Shown here: positions 8,138 through 15,465 of the stretch, piece by piece
How the letters are laid out: each line of letters begins with the position of its first letter
Position numbering within the stretch: the stretch's first letter is position 1
Assembly (NCBI RefSeq): GCF_001552635.1
Contig: NZ_BCRO01000086.1
Coordinates: 1-55,314 of the forward strand
DNA length: 55,314 nt
Reading direction: 5' to 3'
Origin: Actinomadura hibisca NBRC 15177
GTDB lineage: Bacteria; Actinomycetota; Actinomycetes; Streptosporangiales; Streptosporangiaceae
The notes under the pieces: model-generated
Told to the model about the DNA's origin: nothing
The model's database searches: none
The model's input: the letters and a program-made list of their open reading frames with translations, nothing else
Program-made: the position numbers and the translations under genes

Positions 8138-8415
8138 GTCGGCCGGACGACCACCTGGACGCCGTGCAGGCCGCGACGGCGATGATCGTTCTGGCGCGCA
8201 CCCTCAACGATCTCGACGGTTGCGTCGCCGTGGTGGACACCCGCACCGAGGTGCCCACCGTCCTCGCCGGCAACCGCGACGCGTGGGGCACCGCCACCGT
8301 CCGCGTCTGGGTGTCCGGACGGGCCTTCATCTGGCAGCACGGCGTCTGCCCCTGCCTCGCCCTGGACGAGTTCGTGTCCCTCATCCACCGCGTCGGGCCG
8401 CACGAGGGGTTCTAG
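8134..8415 (+). CDS. Hypothetical protein coupled to the RsbW-like gene
   Basis: 93 residues, not recognised. The GTG start overlaps the TGA of the ATPase gene (GTGA), so it is translationally coupled. It begins with Ser-Arg-Pro-Asp, has a helical region (DAVQAATAMIVLARTLNDL), then beta-rich sequence (VRVWVSGRAFIWQHG). The codon use is native-like. Its TAG stop lies inside the first 40-bp repeat that duplicates the end of sdaA. Before any insertion the two genes would have converged on a shared CTAG, each using it as its stop. Confidence 0.7.
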   Translation: MSRPDDHLDAVQAATAMIVLARTLNDLDGCVAVVDTRTEVPTVLAGNRDAWGTATVRVWVSGRAFIWQHGVCPCLALDEFVSLIHRVGPHEGF

Positions 8416-8451
8416 CACTCGATGACGTTGACGGCGAGGCCGACGCGGCTT
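8412..8451 (+). repeat. 40-bp direct repeat, left copy (att-like)
   Basis: Matches 10917-10956 at 39 of 40 positions in the same orientation; the single mismatch is A at 8443 against C. The sequence is the last 13 codons of sdaA on the minus strand but carries no gene here. Read as the left attachment site of an inserted segment. Confidence 0.8.
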
Positions 8452-8501
8452 TGACCGCTCCGCCAGGTCTAGCGGTGTGTCGCTGGAGTCGAAAGGCACG
8501 A

Positions 8502-9842
8502 TCACAGCTCGTCGAGCCGGGCCTGCCAGCGCCGTTCCTCTTCCTCCTGTCCTTTTCGCCGAGCGATATGGGCGGCCAGCTCGGCCACACCGGCACGAAT
8601 GTCATCGACCTCGCGAAGTTGCCAGGCGGGCTGCCGGGTCAGATCCCAGACGATCGCGTCCGCCGCAGGTTCGGCGGCGATGACCCGCCAGCCGCTGTCG
8701 GCGAGTTGTAGAGCGACCGTTTCTTTGCCGACGGCGGTAAGGCAGCACATACGGTGGTAGATGTTCCGGGCACGGTTGGTGTAACCCAGTTCGTTGGCGT
8801 CGACCAGATGCTTGTAGGCTTCCGACGGTTCAACCGGCATTAGGCAGAATCCCCAATGATGGTGAAATTGGGAGTTCTGGGGGATTGCGTGCACGGCGAA
8901 CTCGAAAATCGCCGCCGCCTCCCGGAACCTCTCCTGCTTCAGCAGGCGTAGGGCGTGGTTGGACATCTGGGGTTCCAGGAGCTGGACCGATGTCGCCGCG
9001 AGGTTGCCTCCCTCGGAGGCGGCCGTGTTGACGACGGTGATGCCGTTTTCCCAAGGGACGCTTTCGCCCTGGTCGTCCACCACCCGAAGAGCGATCTCCT
9101 CGTTCAGTTGCGCGGTGACGATGTCGCGCTCTCGCATGAGATCTTCGCCGCACGGTGGCGTTTCGTGCCCTCTGAGCCATCGGTGAGCGAGATGGAGGGA
9201 GCTGGTGGCCCACTCCTGGAAGAAGGTGCTCGAGAAGTGATCCACCGCCCACCGGTAGTACCGGTGAAGTTCCAGATCACCTTGAAGACGGTCCTGAGTG
9301 AGCTTCTCGATCCGGTGCGGCGGCCTCAGGAGCACCAGATCCTCGATCGGGGCGGTGGCCAGCCACGGCATGATCGAGTCGAACATGCCGGTCACCACCT
9401 GTCCGACGTAGCGAAGAAACTCGTCGGAGTTCGCCGGGGGCGCGGGCTTCTCCTGGAGGTCCAGCACCTTGAGCCAGCCGTCCAGGTCGAAGTCCGCGAG
9501 CCATCCGTCCCGATCGAAGTCCTCGATCTCCAGCGGGCGGTGGATTCTGATGTAGGGCACCACGTGCGCTGACAGCACCGCCATGACGACCGATCCCACG
9601 ATCTGCTGCCCCATCCCGTACCGGATCAGGGAGTGGGCATCCAGGCCGCGGCGGCTCAGTTCGCGGGCAGCCGTCCGAACGGCGGACAGACGGCCGTCGG
9701 CACTCTCGGTGGGGGAGTACAAGCCGCCTTCCAGTCCGCTGCGGATGGATTTGACCAAGCTTGTCGTCTGCCAACAACTCGGCTCCCGTCCCTTGTCGCA
9801 CAAGTACGCCTCATGGGCGTCGAAGGGCTTCTCCGTGCTCAT
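8502..9842 (-). CDS. Unknown protein with C-terminal TPR-like region
   Basis: 446 residues, family not recognised. The first ~270 residues contain alternating acidic and hydrophobic stretches (FDRDGWLADFDLDGWLKVLDL, then PIEDLVLLRPPHRIEKL) and no catalytic motif I can name. Residues ~290-400 are helical repeats of TPR type (HALRLLKQERFREAAAIFEF; AYKHLVDANELGYTNRARN). The C-terminus is charged (RRKGQEEEERRWQARLDEL). There is no signal peptide or membrane segment, so it should be cytoplasmic. The start is ATG with GGAG about 11 nt upstream. It is the largest cargo gene of the putative element; defence or stress roles are possible but unsupported. Confidence 0.75.
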   Translation of the reverse strand: MSTEKPFDAHEAYLCDKGREPSCWQTTSLVKSIRSGLEGGLYSPTESADGRLSAVRTAARELSRRGLDAHSLIRYGMGQQIVGSVVMAVLSAHVVPYIRIHRPLEIEDFDRDGWLADFDLDGWLKVLDLQEKPAPPANSDEFLRYVGQVVTGMFDSIMPWLATAPIEDLVLLRPPHRIEKLTQDRLQGDLELHRYYRWAVDHFSSTFFQEWATSSLHLAHRWLRGHETPPCGEDLMRERDIVTAQLNEEIALRVVDDQGESVPWENGITVVNTAASEGGNLAATSVQLLEPQMSNHALRLLKQERFREAAAIFEFAVHAIPQNSQFHHHWGFCLMPVEPSEAYKHLVDANELGYTNRARNIYHRMCCLTAVGKETVALQLADSGWRVIAAEPAADAIVWDLTRQPAWQLREVDDIRAGVAELAAHIARRKGQEEEERRWQARLDEL

Positions 9843-9952
9843 CGGGAGGGCGTCTCCAGAGGGTGGACCTTGATTCTTTACGATAGTGGCTGTCAGATTA
9901 CCAGGATCTTGGGTATCATCATGTCCATGAAAGCGGAGACGGGTGGCTTGGC

Positions 9953-10429
9953 ATGAACGAAGCGATCTATCTTCCGTCCGACCTCGCCAGCAGCAAGCGG
10001 ACCGACTTCATCCGGGAGGCCCGGGAGGGGGGCGCGCGGCTGCGCGACAAGGACGGGACCAGTCTCGTGATGCTTCCTGAAAGCAGGCTTGAGCTTTTGG
10101 AGAGCCTCGAAAAGTGGAGTGCGGCATACGTGCAGGTCAATCACGCGCTGCATCGTTCGGCGACACCGCCGTCGTTGAGTGATCTGGGGGAACTGGGGTG
10201 GCTGCGCCGGTTCGACCGTGATGACCAGTTCGAGTTCCTTCAGGAGCTGCATGACGCGCTCCTCGCCGCGCGTGCGGATTGCGACCTGAGTCCGCTGCGT
10301 GAATGCCTGCACGAGTGGCAGGTCACCGCCAGAGAACTTGAAGATCCGCTGCGCAAGCGGGTGCTGCTGGAGGACTTCCGCTCGGAAGACTACGTTGAGG
10401 CGGCTGAGCCGGATGACGCCGGAGAGTAA
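9953..10429 (+). CDS. Antitoxin-like protein upstream of RelE-like gene
   Basis: 158 residues. The N-terminus (EAIYLPSDLASSKRTDFIREAREGGARLRDKDGTSLVMLP) has the shape of a Phd/YefM-type antitoxin: a short beta strand, a helix, then an 'RDKDG' turn and strand. The remainder is helical and acidic, as in toxin-binding tails, but longer than classic Phd (~80 residues). The ATG overlaps the TGA of an 11-codon frame (MSMKAETGGLA) starting at 9921. A possible -10 TATCAT lies just upstream of that frame (around 9914-9919). The toxin-like gene overlaps its 3' end by 17 bp. The assignment rests on gene order plus fold-like features. Confidence 0.6.
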   Translation: MNEAIYLPSDLASSKRTDFIREAREGGARLRDKDGTSLVMLPESRLELLESLEKWSAAYVQVNHALHRSATPPSLSDLGELGWLRRFDRDDQFEFLQELHDALLAARADCDLSPLRECLHEWQVTARELEDPLRKRVLLEDFRSEDYVEAAEPDDAGE

Positions 10430-10802
10430 CTACCGGCCTTTCGAGCCGGCCCGCCGACCGGGCGGACGGCCCGACAGTCAGCCCAAGTACCGCGTTCTGG
10501 TGCACCGCAGGTTCCGCGACCACTGGGATGAGCTGGTGGACCGCGTCGGGCTCAAGATGGCCCAGCAGTTCTGGGACCATGTCTCGAACTCTCCTGGGAA
10601 CCCCGATCCCATCGCGGCCACCTGCTATCTGCGCGGTAAAGCCGGAAGGCCGCGTGGTGTCGGCTGGTCTCGTACGATTCACTACGAGATCAGCGGGCCC
10701 GGACGCATCAACTATCAATATAACGATACTTATCAGACGTCTCCTGACGGGGATGTGCACCGTGTCGTCGCGATATTGACCATTAATTACAGCAGTCACT
10801 GA
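10413..10802 (+). CDS. RelE/ParE-like toxin candidate
   Basis: 129 residues, starting at an ATG inside the end of the antitoxin-like gene, an overlap typical of toxin-antitoxin pairs. The body fits the RelE-type barrel: YRVLVHRRFRDHWDELV (strand-helix), YLRGKAGRPRGVGWSRTIHYEI (basic, aromatic centre) and INYQYND / VHRVVAILTINYSSH (closing strands with a terminal His). Such toxins cleave ribosome-bound mRNA or poison gyrase; which applies is unknown. The AT-richer codons near the end suggest recent transfer. Confidence 0.6.
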   Translation: MTPESNYRPFEPARRPGGRPDSQPKYRVLVHRRFRDHWDELVDRVGLKMAQQFWDHVSNSPGNPDPIAATCYLRGKAGRPRGVGWSRTIHYEISGPGRINYQYNDTYQTSPDGDVHRVVAILTINYSSH

Positions 10803-10916
10803 GCAAGAAGCGTCACGGGCTTCCGTGGCTCATGGGCGTGGGATGCGGTAGCGGCCTTCCCCGCTCCCGGCGTCCCCCGTCCACGCGAACGACGATCGAG
10901 CCGACCGCGCGGACGC

Positions 10917-10956
10917 CTAGCACTCGATGACGTTGACGGCGAGGCCGCCGCGGCTT
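10917..10956 (+). repeat. 40-bp direct repeat, right copy (3' end of sdaA)
   Basis: Functional copy of the repeat: it encodes the C-terminus and TAG stop of sdaA on the minus strand. See the left copy at 8412. Confidence 0.8.
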
Positions 10957-12290
10957 GTCTCCTTGTACTTGTCCAGCATGTCGCGGCCGGTGTCGCGCAT
11001 CGTCTTGATCGCCTTGTCCAGGGACACGAAGTGGCGGCCGTCGCCGCGCAGCGCGAGGCGGGTGGCGCTGATCGCCTTGATCGCGCCCACCGCGTTGCGT
11101 TCGATGCACGGCACCTGCACCAGGCCGCCCACCGGGTCGCAGGTCAGGCCCAGGTTGTGTTCGATGCCGATCTCGGCCGCGTTCTCCACCTGTTCGGGAG
11201 TGCCGCCCAGGACTTCGGTGAGGCCCGCCGCCGCCATCGAGCATGCCGAGCCCACCTCGCCCTGGCAGCCCACTTCCGCGCCCGAGATCGACGCGTTCTG
11301 CTTGAACAGCACGCCGATCGCGCCCGCCGTCAGCAGGAAGCGGACCGCGCCCTCGTCGTTCGCGCCCGGCACGAACTTGTCGTAGTAGTGCAGCACCGCC
11401 GGGATGATGCCCGCCGCGCCGTTCGTCGGGGCCGTCACGATCCGGCCGCCCGCCGCGTTCTCCTCGTTCACCGCCAGCGCGAACAGCGTCACCCAGTCCA
11501 TCGCGTGCAGCGGGTCGGATGCTTCTTCGGTCACCAGCTTGCGGTGCAGCTGGGGCGCGCGGCGGCGCACCTTCAGGCCGCCCGGCAGCAGGCCCTCGCG
11601 CGCGTTGCCCCGCGCGACGCACGCCTGCATGACGCGCCAGAGCTCGATCAGGCCGTCCTTGATCTCCTGCTCGGTGCGGCCGAACGCCTTCTCGTTCTCC
11701 AGCATCAGCGCTGAGATCGACAGGCCCGTCTCGTGGCAACGTTCCAGCAGTTCGGCGGCGGTGTCGAAGCGGTGCGGCAGCACCGTGTCGTCGGCCTTGA
11801 TCCGGTCGGCCCCCGTGGCGTTCTCGTCCACGATGAAGCCGCCGCCGACCGAGTAGTACACCTTGGACCGCAGCTCGTTGCCGTCGGCGTCGAACGCGGT
11901 GAAGCTCATCCCGTTCGGGTGGCCCGGCAGCGACTTCTTCCGCTCGAAGATCAAGTGTTCGTTCACCACGAACGGGATGTCGTGAGAGCGGTACAGGCGC
12001 AGGGTTCCGTTCTCGCGGATGGTCGCCAGGCGCGCGTCCACCCCGTCCACGTCCACCAGCTCGGGCTTGTCGCCCTCCAGGCCCAGGATGACGGCCTTGT
12101 CGCTGCCGTGCCCCTTGCCCGTCAGGCCGAGCGACCCGTACAGGATCGCCTGGACGGAGGCGGTCTTCTCCAGCAGGCCGTCGTCGTGCAGGCCGCGCGC
12201 GAACCGGTGCGCGGCCGCCATCGGGCCCCCGGTGTGGGAGGACGACGGGCCGATGCCGATCTTGAAGAGGTCGAAAACGCTGATTGCCAT
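10917..12290 (-). CDS. sdaA: L-serine ammonia-lyase, single-chain iron-sulfur type
   Basis: Deaminates L-serine to pyruvate and ammonia; 457 residues, full length. The N-terminal ~160 residues are the beta-type domain (SVFDLFKIGIGPSSSHTGGP). The alpha-type catalytic domain follows, with cysteines for the [4Fe-4S] cluster in GSACSMAAAG, LTCDPVGGLVQVPC and the last residue (NVIEC). It lies downstream of glyA by 62 nt containing a hairpin, so it is the last and partly separable gene of the glycine operon. The final 40 bp are duplicated at 8412. Confidence 0.97.
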   Translation of the reverse strand: MAISVFDLFKIGIGPSSSHTGGPMAAAHRFARGLHDDGLLEKTASVQAILYGSLGLTGKGHGSDKAVILGLEGDKPELVDVDGVDARLATIRENGTLRLYRSHDIPFVVNEHLIFERKKSLPGHPNGMSFTAFDADGNELRSKVYYSVGGGFIVDENATGADRIKADDTVLPHRFDTAAELLERCHETGLSISALMLENEKAFGRTEQEIKDGLIELWRVMQACVARGNAREGLLPGGLKVRRRAPQLHRKLVTEEASDPLHAMDWVTLFALAVNEENAAGGRIVTAPTNGAAGIIPAVLHYYDKFVPGANDEGAVRFLLTAGAIGVLFKQNASISGAEVGCQGEVGSACSMAAAGLTEVLGGTPEQVENAAEIGIEHNLGLTCDPVGGLVQVPCIERNAVGAIKAISATRLALRGDGRHFVSLDKAIKTMRDTGRDMLDKYKETSRGGLAVNVIEC

Positions 12291-12315
12291 GAAGGGGTGC
12301 TACCTCGTCGTAGCG

Positions 12316-12346
12316 GGCCCGCCCCGCCCGGTGGGCGGAGCGGGCC
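12316..12346 (-). terminator. Hairpin between glyA and sdaA
   Basis: A 14-bp stem with one mismatch (GGCCCGCCCCGCCC / GGGCGGAGCGGGCC) and a 3-nt loop fills most of the 62-nt gap. It could terminate part of the operon transcript or protect its end, giving lower sdaA expression than glyA. Confidence 0.5.
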
Positions 12347-12352
12347 GGTGAG

Positions 12353-13609
12353 TTACAGGTTCGGGTACAGGGGGTGCTTGTCCGCCAGCGCGCGCACGCG
12401 GGCCGACAGCGCCTCGGCGTCGAACGACGGCTGGAGCGCCAGCGCGATCACGTCGGCGACCTCGGCGAAGTCCTCGGCCGTGAAGCCGCGCGTGGCCAGC
12501 GCCGGGGTCCCGATCCGCAGGCCCGACGTCACCATCGGCGGGCGCGGGTCGTTGGGGACCGCGTTCCGGTTGACGGTGATGCCGACCTCGTGCAGACGGT
12601 CCTCGGCGTCGCGGCCGGTCAGCTCCGAGTCCACCAGGTCCACCAGGACCAGGTGCACGTCGGTGCCGCCCGTCAGCACCTTCACCCCGGCCTTGGCCGC
12701 GTCCTCGGCGAGCAGCCGCTCGGCCAGGATGCGGGCGCCGTCCAGGGTGCGCTGCTGGCGGTCCTTGAAGCCGTCGGACGCCGCGAACTTCAGCGCGACG
12801 GCCTTGGCCGCGATCACGTGCTCCAGCGGCCCGCCCTGCATGCCGGGGAAGACGGCCGAGTTGATCTTCTTGCCGTACTCCTCCTTCGCCAGGATCAGGC
12901 CGCCGCGCGGACCGCCGAGGGTCTTGTGCGTGGTGGTCGTGACGATGTCGGCGTGCGGCACCGGCGACGGGTGCAGCCCCGCCGCCACCAGGCCCGCGAA
13001 GTGCGCCATGTCCACCATCAGCAGCGCGCCGACCGAGTCGGCGATCTCGCGGAAGGCGGCGAAGTCGAGCTGGCGCGGGTAGGCCGACCAGCCCGCGACG
13101 ATCATCTTGGGGCGGTGCTCGGCGGCCAGCGCGGCGACCTCGTCCATGTCGACGAGGCCGTCCTCGGCGCGCACGTGGTAGGGCACCACGTTCAGCGTCT
13201 TGCCCGAGTAGTTCAGCCGCATCCCGTGGGTGAGGTGCCCGCCGTGCGCGAGGTCGAGGCCGAGGATGGTGTCGCCGTGCTGGAGCAGCGCGAAGTACAC
13301 CGCCGTGTTGGCCTGCGCCCCGCTGTGCGGCTGGACGTTGGCGTGCTCGGCCCCGAACAGCGCCTTGGCGCGGTCGATGGCGAGCTGCTCGGTGACGTCG
13401 ACGTACTCGCAACCGCCGTAGTAGCGGCGGCCCGGGTAGCCCTCGGCGTACTTGTTGGTCATCACCGAGCCCTGGGCCTCCAGGACCGCCACGGGGGCGA
13501 AGTTCTCGGAGGCGATCATCTCCAGGGTCGACTGCTGGCGGTGCAGCTCGTCGGCGATGGCCTTGGCGACCTCGGGGTCGGCGACGGCCAGGTGCTCGTT
13601 GAGGTCCAC
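12353..13609 (-). CDS. glyA: Serine hydroxymethyltransferase
   Basis: PLP enzyme that interconverts glycine plus methylene-THF with serine; 418 residues, usual length. The PLP-lysine motif is VTTTTHKTLGGPRGG, and the substrate-side SENFAP region lies at the N-terminus. The GTG at 13609 is chosen: it is 2 nt after the gcvH stop with GAGGAGT upstream, and it begins just before conserved sequence (DLNEHLAVADPEV). Upstream in-frame codons belong to the gcvH region. In this operon it converts the methylene-THF made by glycine cleavage into serine for SdaA. Confidence 0.97.
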   Translation of the reverse strand: MDLNEHLAVADPEVAKAIADELHRQQSTLEMIASENFAPVAVLEAQGSVMTNKYAEGYPGRRYYGGCEYVDVTEQLAIDRAKALFGAEHANVQPHSGAQANTAVYFALLQHGDTILGLDLAHGGHLTHGMRLNYSGKTLNVVPYHVRAEDGLVDMDEVAALAAEHRPKMIVAGWSAYPRQLDFAAFREIADSVGALLMVDMAHFAGLVAAGLHPSPVPHADIVTTTTHKTLGGPRGGLILAKEEYGKKINSAVFPGMQGGPLEHVIAAKAVALKFAASDGFKDRQQRTLDGARILAERLLAEDAAKAGVKVLTGGTDVHLVLVDLVDSELTGRDAEDRLHEVGITVNRNAVPNDPRPPMVTSGLRIGTPALATRGFTAEDFAEVADVIALALQPSFDAEALSARVRALADKHPLYPNL

Positions 13610-13611
13610 GC

Positions 13612-14010
13612 TCAGGACTCCTCGATGAGCTTGCCGTACGCCTCGGCGGTCAGCAGGTCGCCCGGCTCGTCGCCGATGCGGACCTTGAAGATCCAGCCCT
13701 CGCCGTAGGGGTCGTCGTTGATGACCTTGGGCTCGTCCAGCACCGCCTGGTTGATCGCGGTGATCTCGCCGCTGACCGGGGAGTACAGCTCGCTGACCGA
13801 CTTGGTGGACTCCACCTCGCCGCAGCTCTCGCCGGCCTCCACGGTGTCGCCCTCGCCGGGCTGGAGCTCGATGAAGACGATCTCGCCCAGCGCGTCGGCG
13901 GCGTGCGCGGTGATGCCGACGGTGACGATGCCGTCCTCGGCCTCGGTGCCGTCGAGACCGGCCACCCACTCGTGCTCTTCGCTGTAGCGGAGCTGCTCCG
14001 GAACGCTCAC
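13612..14010 (-). CDS. gcvH: Glycine cleavage system H protein
   Basis: Lipoyl carrier that shuttles the aminomethyl group between the P, T and L proteins. 132 residues, normal. The lipoylated lysine sits in ESTKSVSEL about residue 70, within the usual hammerhead fold (LRYSEEHEWV start; NDDPYGEGWIFKV end). It lies 21 nt downstream of gcvT and 2 nt upstream of glyA, so one transcript. Confidence 0.97.
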   Translation of the reverse strand: MSVPEQLRYSEEHEWVAGLDGTEAEDGIVTVGITAHAADALGEIVFIELQPGEGDTVEAGESCGEVESTKSVSELYSPVSGEITAINQAVLDEPKVINDDPYGEGWIFKVRIGDEPGDLLTAEAYGKLIEES

Positions 14011-14031
14011 GATCTTTTCTCTCTCCAGGTC

Positions 14032-15126
14032 TCAGGAACGCTTGTAGAAGGGCAGGACGACCACGTCGACCGGCTCGTGCCGGCCCCGCACGTCCACCGC
14101 GAGTCCGGTCTCCCCGACCCCGCTGTCGAGGTAGGCCATGGCGATCGGCTTGCCCAGTGTGGGCGACGGGGCGCCACTGGTCACGACCCCGCACGGCGTG
14201 CCGTCGGAGGTGACGACCGCGTACCCCTTGCGGGGCGCGCGGCGGCCGCGCGCGACCAGCCCCACGAGCCTACGGCCTGCGGGGGTCTGGGCCGCGGCCT
14301 CCAGCGCGGACCGGCCGACGAAGTCGCCGGGCTTGTCGAATTTCACCACCCGGCCGAGGCCCGCGTCGAACGGGGTGGTGGCCGAGGTCAGCTCGTTGCC
14401 GTACAGCGGCATCCCGGCCTCCAGGCGCAGGGTGTCGCGGGCCGACAGGCCGGCGGGGACGACGCCCTCGACGTCGGCGAGGGTCTGCCAGGTCTTGACG
14501 GCGTCGCCGCTGGAGACGAAGAGCTCGAAACCGTCCTCGCCGGTGTAGCCGGTACGGGCGATGAGCGCATCGACGCCCGCGACCTGCCCGGCCATGATCG
14601 CGTAGTACTTCAGGTCGGCCAGCGGGGCGTCGGTGAAGCGGGCGAGGATCCCGGCGGCGTCGGGGCCCTGGAGGGCGATCAGCGCGTAGGAGTCGGAGCG
14701 GTCGTCCACCGCCGTCTCGAAGCCCGCGGCCCGCTCGACCAGCGCCTCGCGGACGACGTCCACGTTGGCGGCGTTCGCCACCACCATGTAGGTCTGGTCG
14801 GCCAGCCGGTAGACGATCAGGTCGTCCAGCACGCCGCCGTCCGGCGCGACGATCATGGTGTAGCGGGCCTTGCCCACCGCCATCGGCGACAGGTTGCCGA
14901 CCAGCGCGTGGTCCAGCGCCTTGGCCGCCTCGGGCCCGGACAGGAAGATCTCGCCCATGTGGGACAGGTCGAACAGCCCGGCGCCGGTGCGGACGGCCTT
15001 GTGCTCGGCGGTCTCGCTCGCGTAGCGCAGCGGCATCAGGTAGCCCGCGAAGTCGACGAGGTTCGCCCCGAGGTCCTGGTGGACGTCGTACAGCGGCGTC
15101 TTCTTGGGCTGGGAATCGGCGGACAT
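14032..15126 (-). CDS. gcvT: Glycine cleavage system T protein (aminomethyltransferase)
   Basis: Transfers the methylene unit from the H-protein aminomethyl arm to tetrahydrofolate and releases ammonia; 364 residues. It opens TPLYDVHQDLGANLVDFAGYLMPL, followed by DLSHMGEIFLSGPEA and the folate-side ARTGYTGEDGFELF. The ATG at 15126 has GAAGGAG upstream. A longer in-frame start at 15213 falls inside the riboswitch and is rejected. It is the first gene of the operon and directly under glycine riboswitch control. The partner gcvP is not in the window. Confidence 0.96.
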   Translation of the reverse strand: MSADSQPKKTPLYDVHQDLGANLVDFAGYLMPLRYASETAEHKAVRTGAGLFDLSHMGEIFLSGPEAAKALDHALVGNLSPMAVGKARYTMIVAPDGGVLDDLIVYRLADQTYMVVANAANVDVVREALVERAAGFETAVDDRSDSYALIALQGPDAAGILARFTDAPLADLKYYAIMAGQVAGVDALIARTGYTGEDGFELFVSSGDAVKTWQTLADVEGVVPAGLSARDTLRLEAGMPLYGNELTSATTPFDAGLGRVVKFDKPGDFVGRSALEAAAQTPAGRRLVGLVARGRRAPRKGYAVVTSDGTPCGVVTSGAPSPTLGKPIAMAYLDSGVGETGLAVDVRGRHEPVDVVVLPFYKRS

Positions 15127-15200
15127 GCGGGTCGGCTCCTTCGTCGCGGGCACGCGTGGGCACAATCGTCCCACCCGCGCACCGGGCGTTGTCGGTGCCT

Positions 15201-15400
15201 CCCCCTCTGTCATCGGCGCCTGAGAGTTTCACCCCGGGGTGGCGGGGCTTTCACCTTCGGCGGGGGACCGGCAGGGGTCCCCGCTTTCCAGAGGTCGCCT
15301 GGTCCGTGCGGTCCGTGGGCCTGAGAGGTTCCGGGGAGGATTTGCTCCTTCGGCGTTCCGCGCTGGCTGCGCGGGACTCTCCCGCACGGGATCATCGGCT
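15201..15400 (-). ncRNA. Tandem glycine riboswitch
   Basis: Leader RNA of the gcvT operon, read on the minus strand. Two aptamers are visible. The first has CGGGAGAGTCCC, then GCCGAAGGAGCAAATCC and GGAACCTCTCAGGCCC. The second has CCTCTGGAAAGC, GCCGAAGGTGAAAGCC, GGTGAAACTCTCAGGC and a closing GATGACAGAGG. These are the conserved elements of glycine aptamers, and the tandem format usually marks an ON switch. The 74 nt between it and gcvT contain GTGGG / CCCAC, a possible expression-platform stem. High glycine should raise gcvT-gcvH-glyA expression. Confidence 0.92.
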
Positions 15401-15406
15401 GGGGCC

Positions 15407-15435
15407 AATCTAGCAGCGCCGATGCCGTGCGAACA
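15407..15435 (-). promoter_or_regulatory. Promoter of the glycine riboswitch operon
   Basis: On the minus strand TGTTCG (15435-15430) and TAGATT (15412-15407) are 17 bp apart. This places the start of the RNA near 15400, where the first aptamer begins. The -10 is good and the -35 is weak. Confidence 0.5.
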
Positions 15436-15465
15436 GCGCTCTCCGGGCCCGATCGGAGCCGGGCT

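Larger units (their letters stand above)
8412..10956. mobile_element. Putative 2.5-kb integrated element in the 3' end of sdaA
   Basis: A segment bounded by 40-bp direct repeats, the right one being the authentic end of sdaA. This is the layout left by site-specific integration into a gene's 3' end, where the incoming copy restores the gene. It carries an unknown TPR-like gene on the minus strand and a toxin-antitoxin-like pair on the plus strand. The stretch 9850-10800 is visibly less GC-rich than its surroundings, for example around the 9900 promoter region and the end of the toxin gene. No integrase or transposase is present, so the element is either a remnant or moved by an enzyme encoded elsewhere. 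Confidence 0.5.

Noticed and set aside
1..10956. The whole left accessory region as one integrated element
   Set aside because: The repeat bounds only 8412-10956; no second boundary, integrase or transposase is visible further left.
12300..15324. Long ORFs opposite the glycine operon and upstream extensions of glyA and gcvT
   Set aside because: They are GC-bias shadows. The extensions overlap gcvH or the riboswitch, and internal starts have proper ribosome-binding sites.
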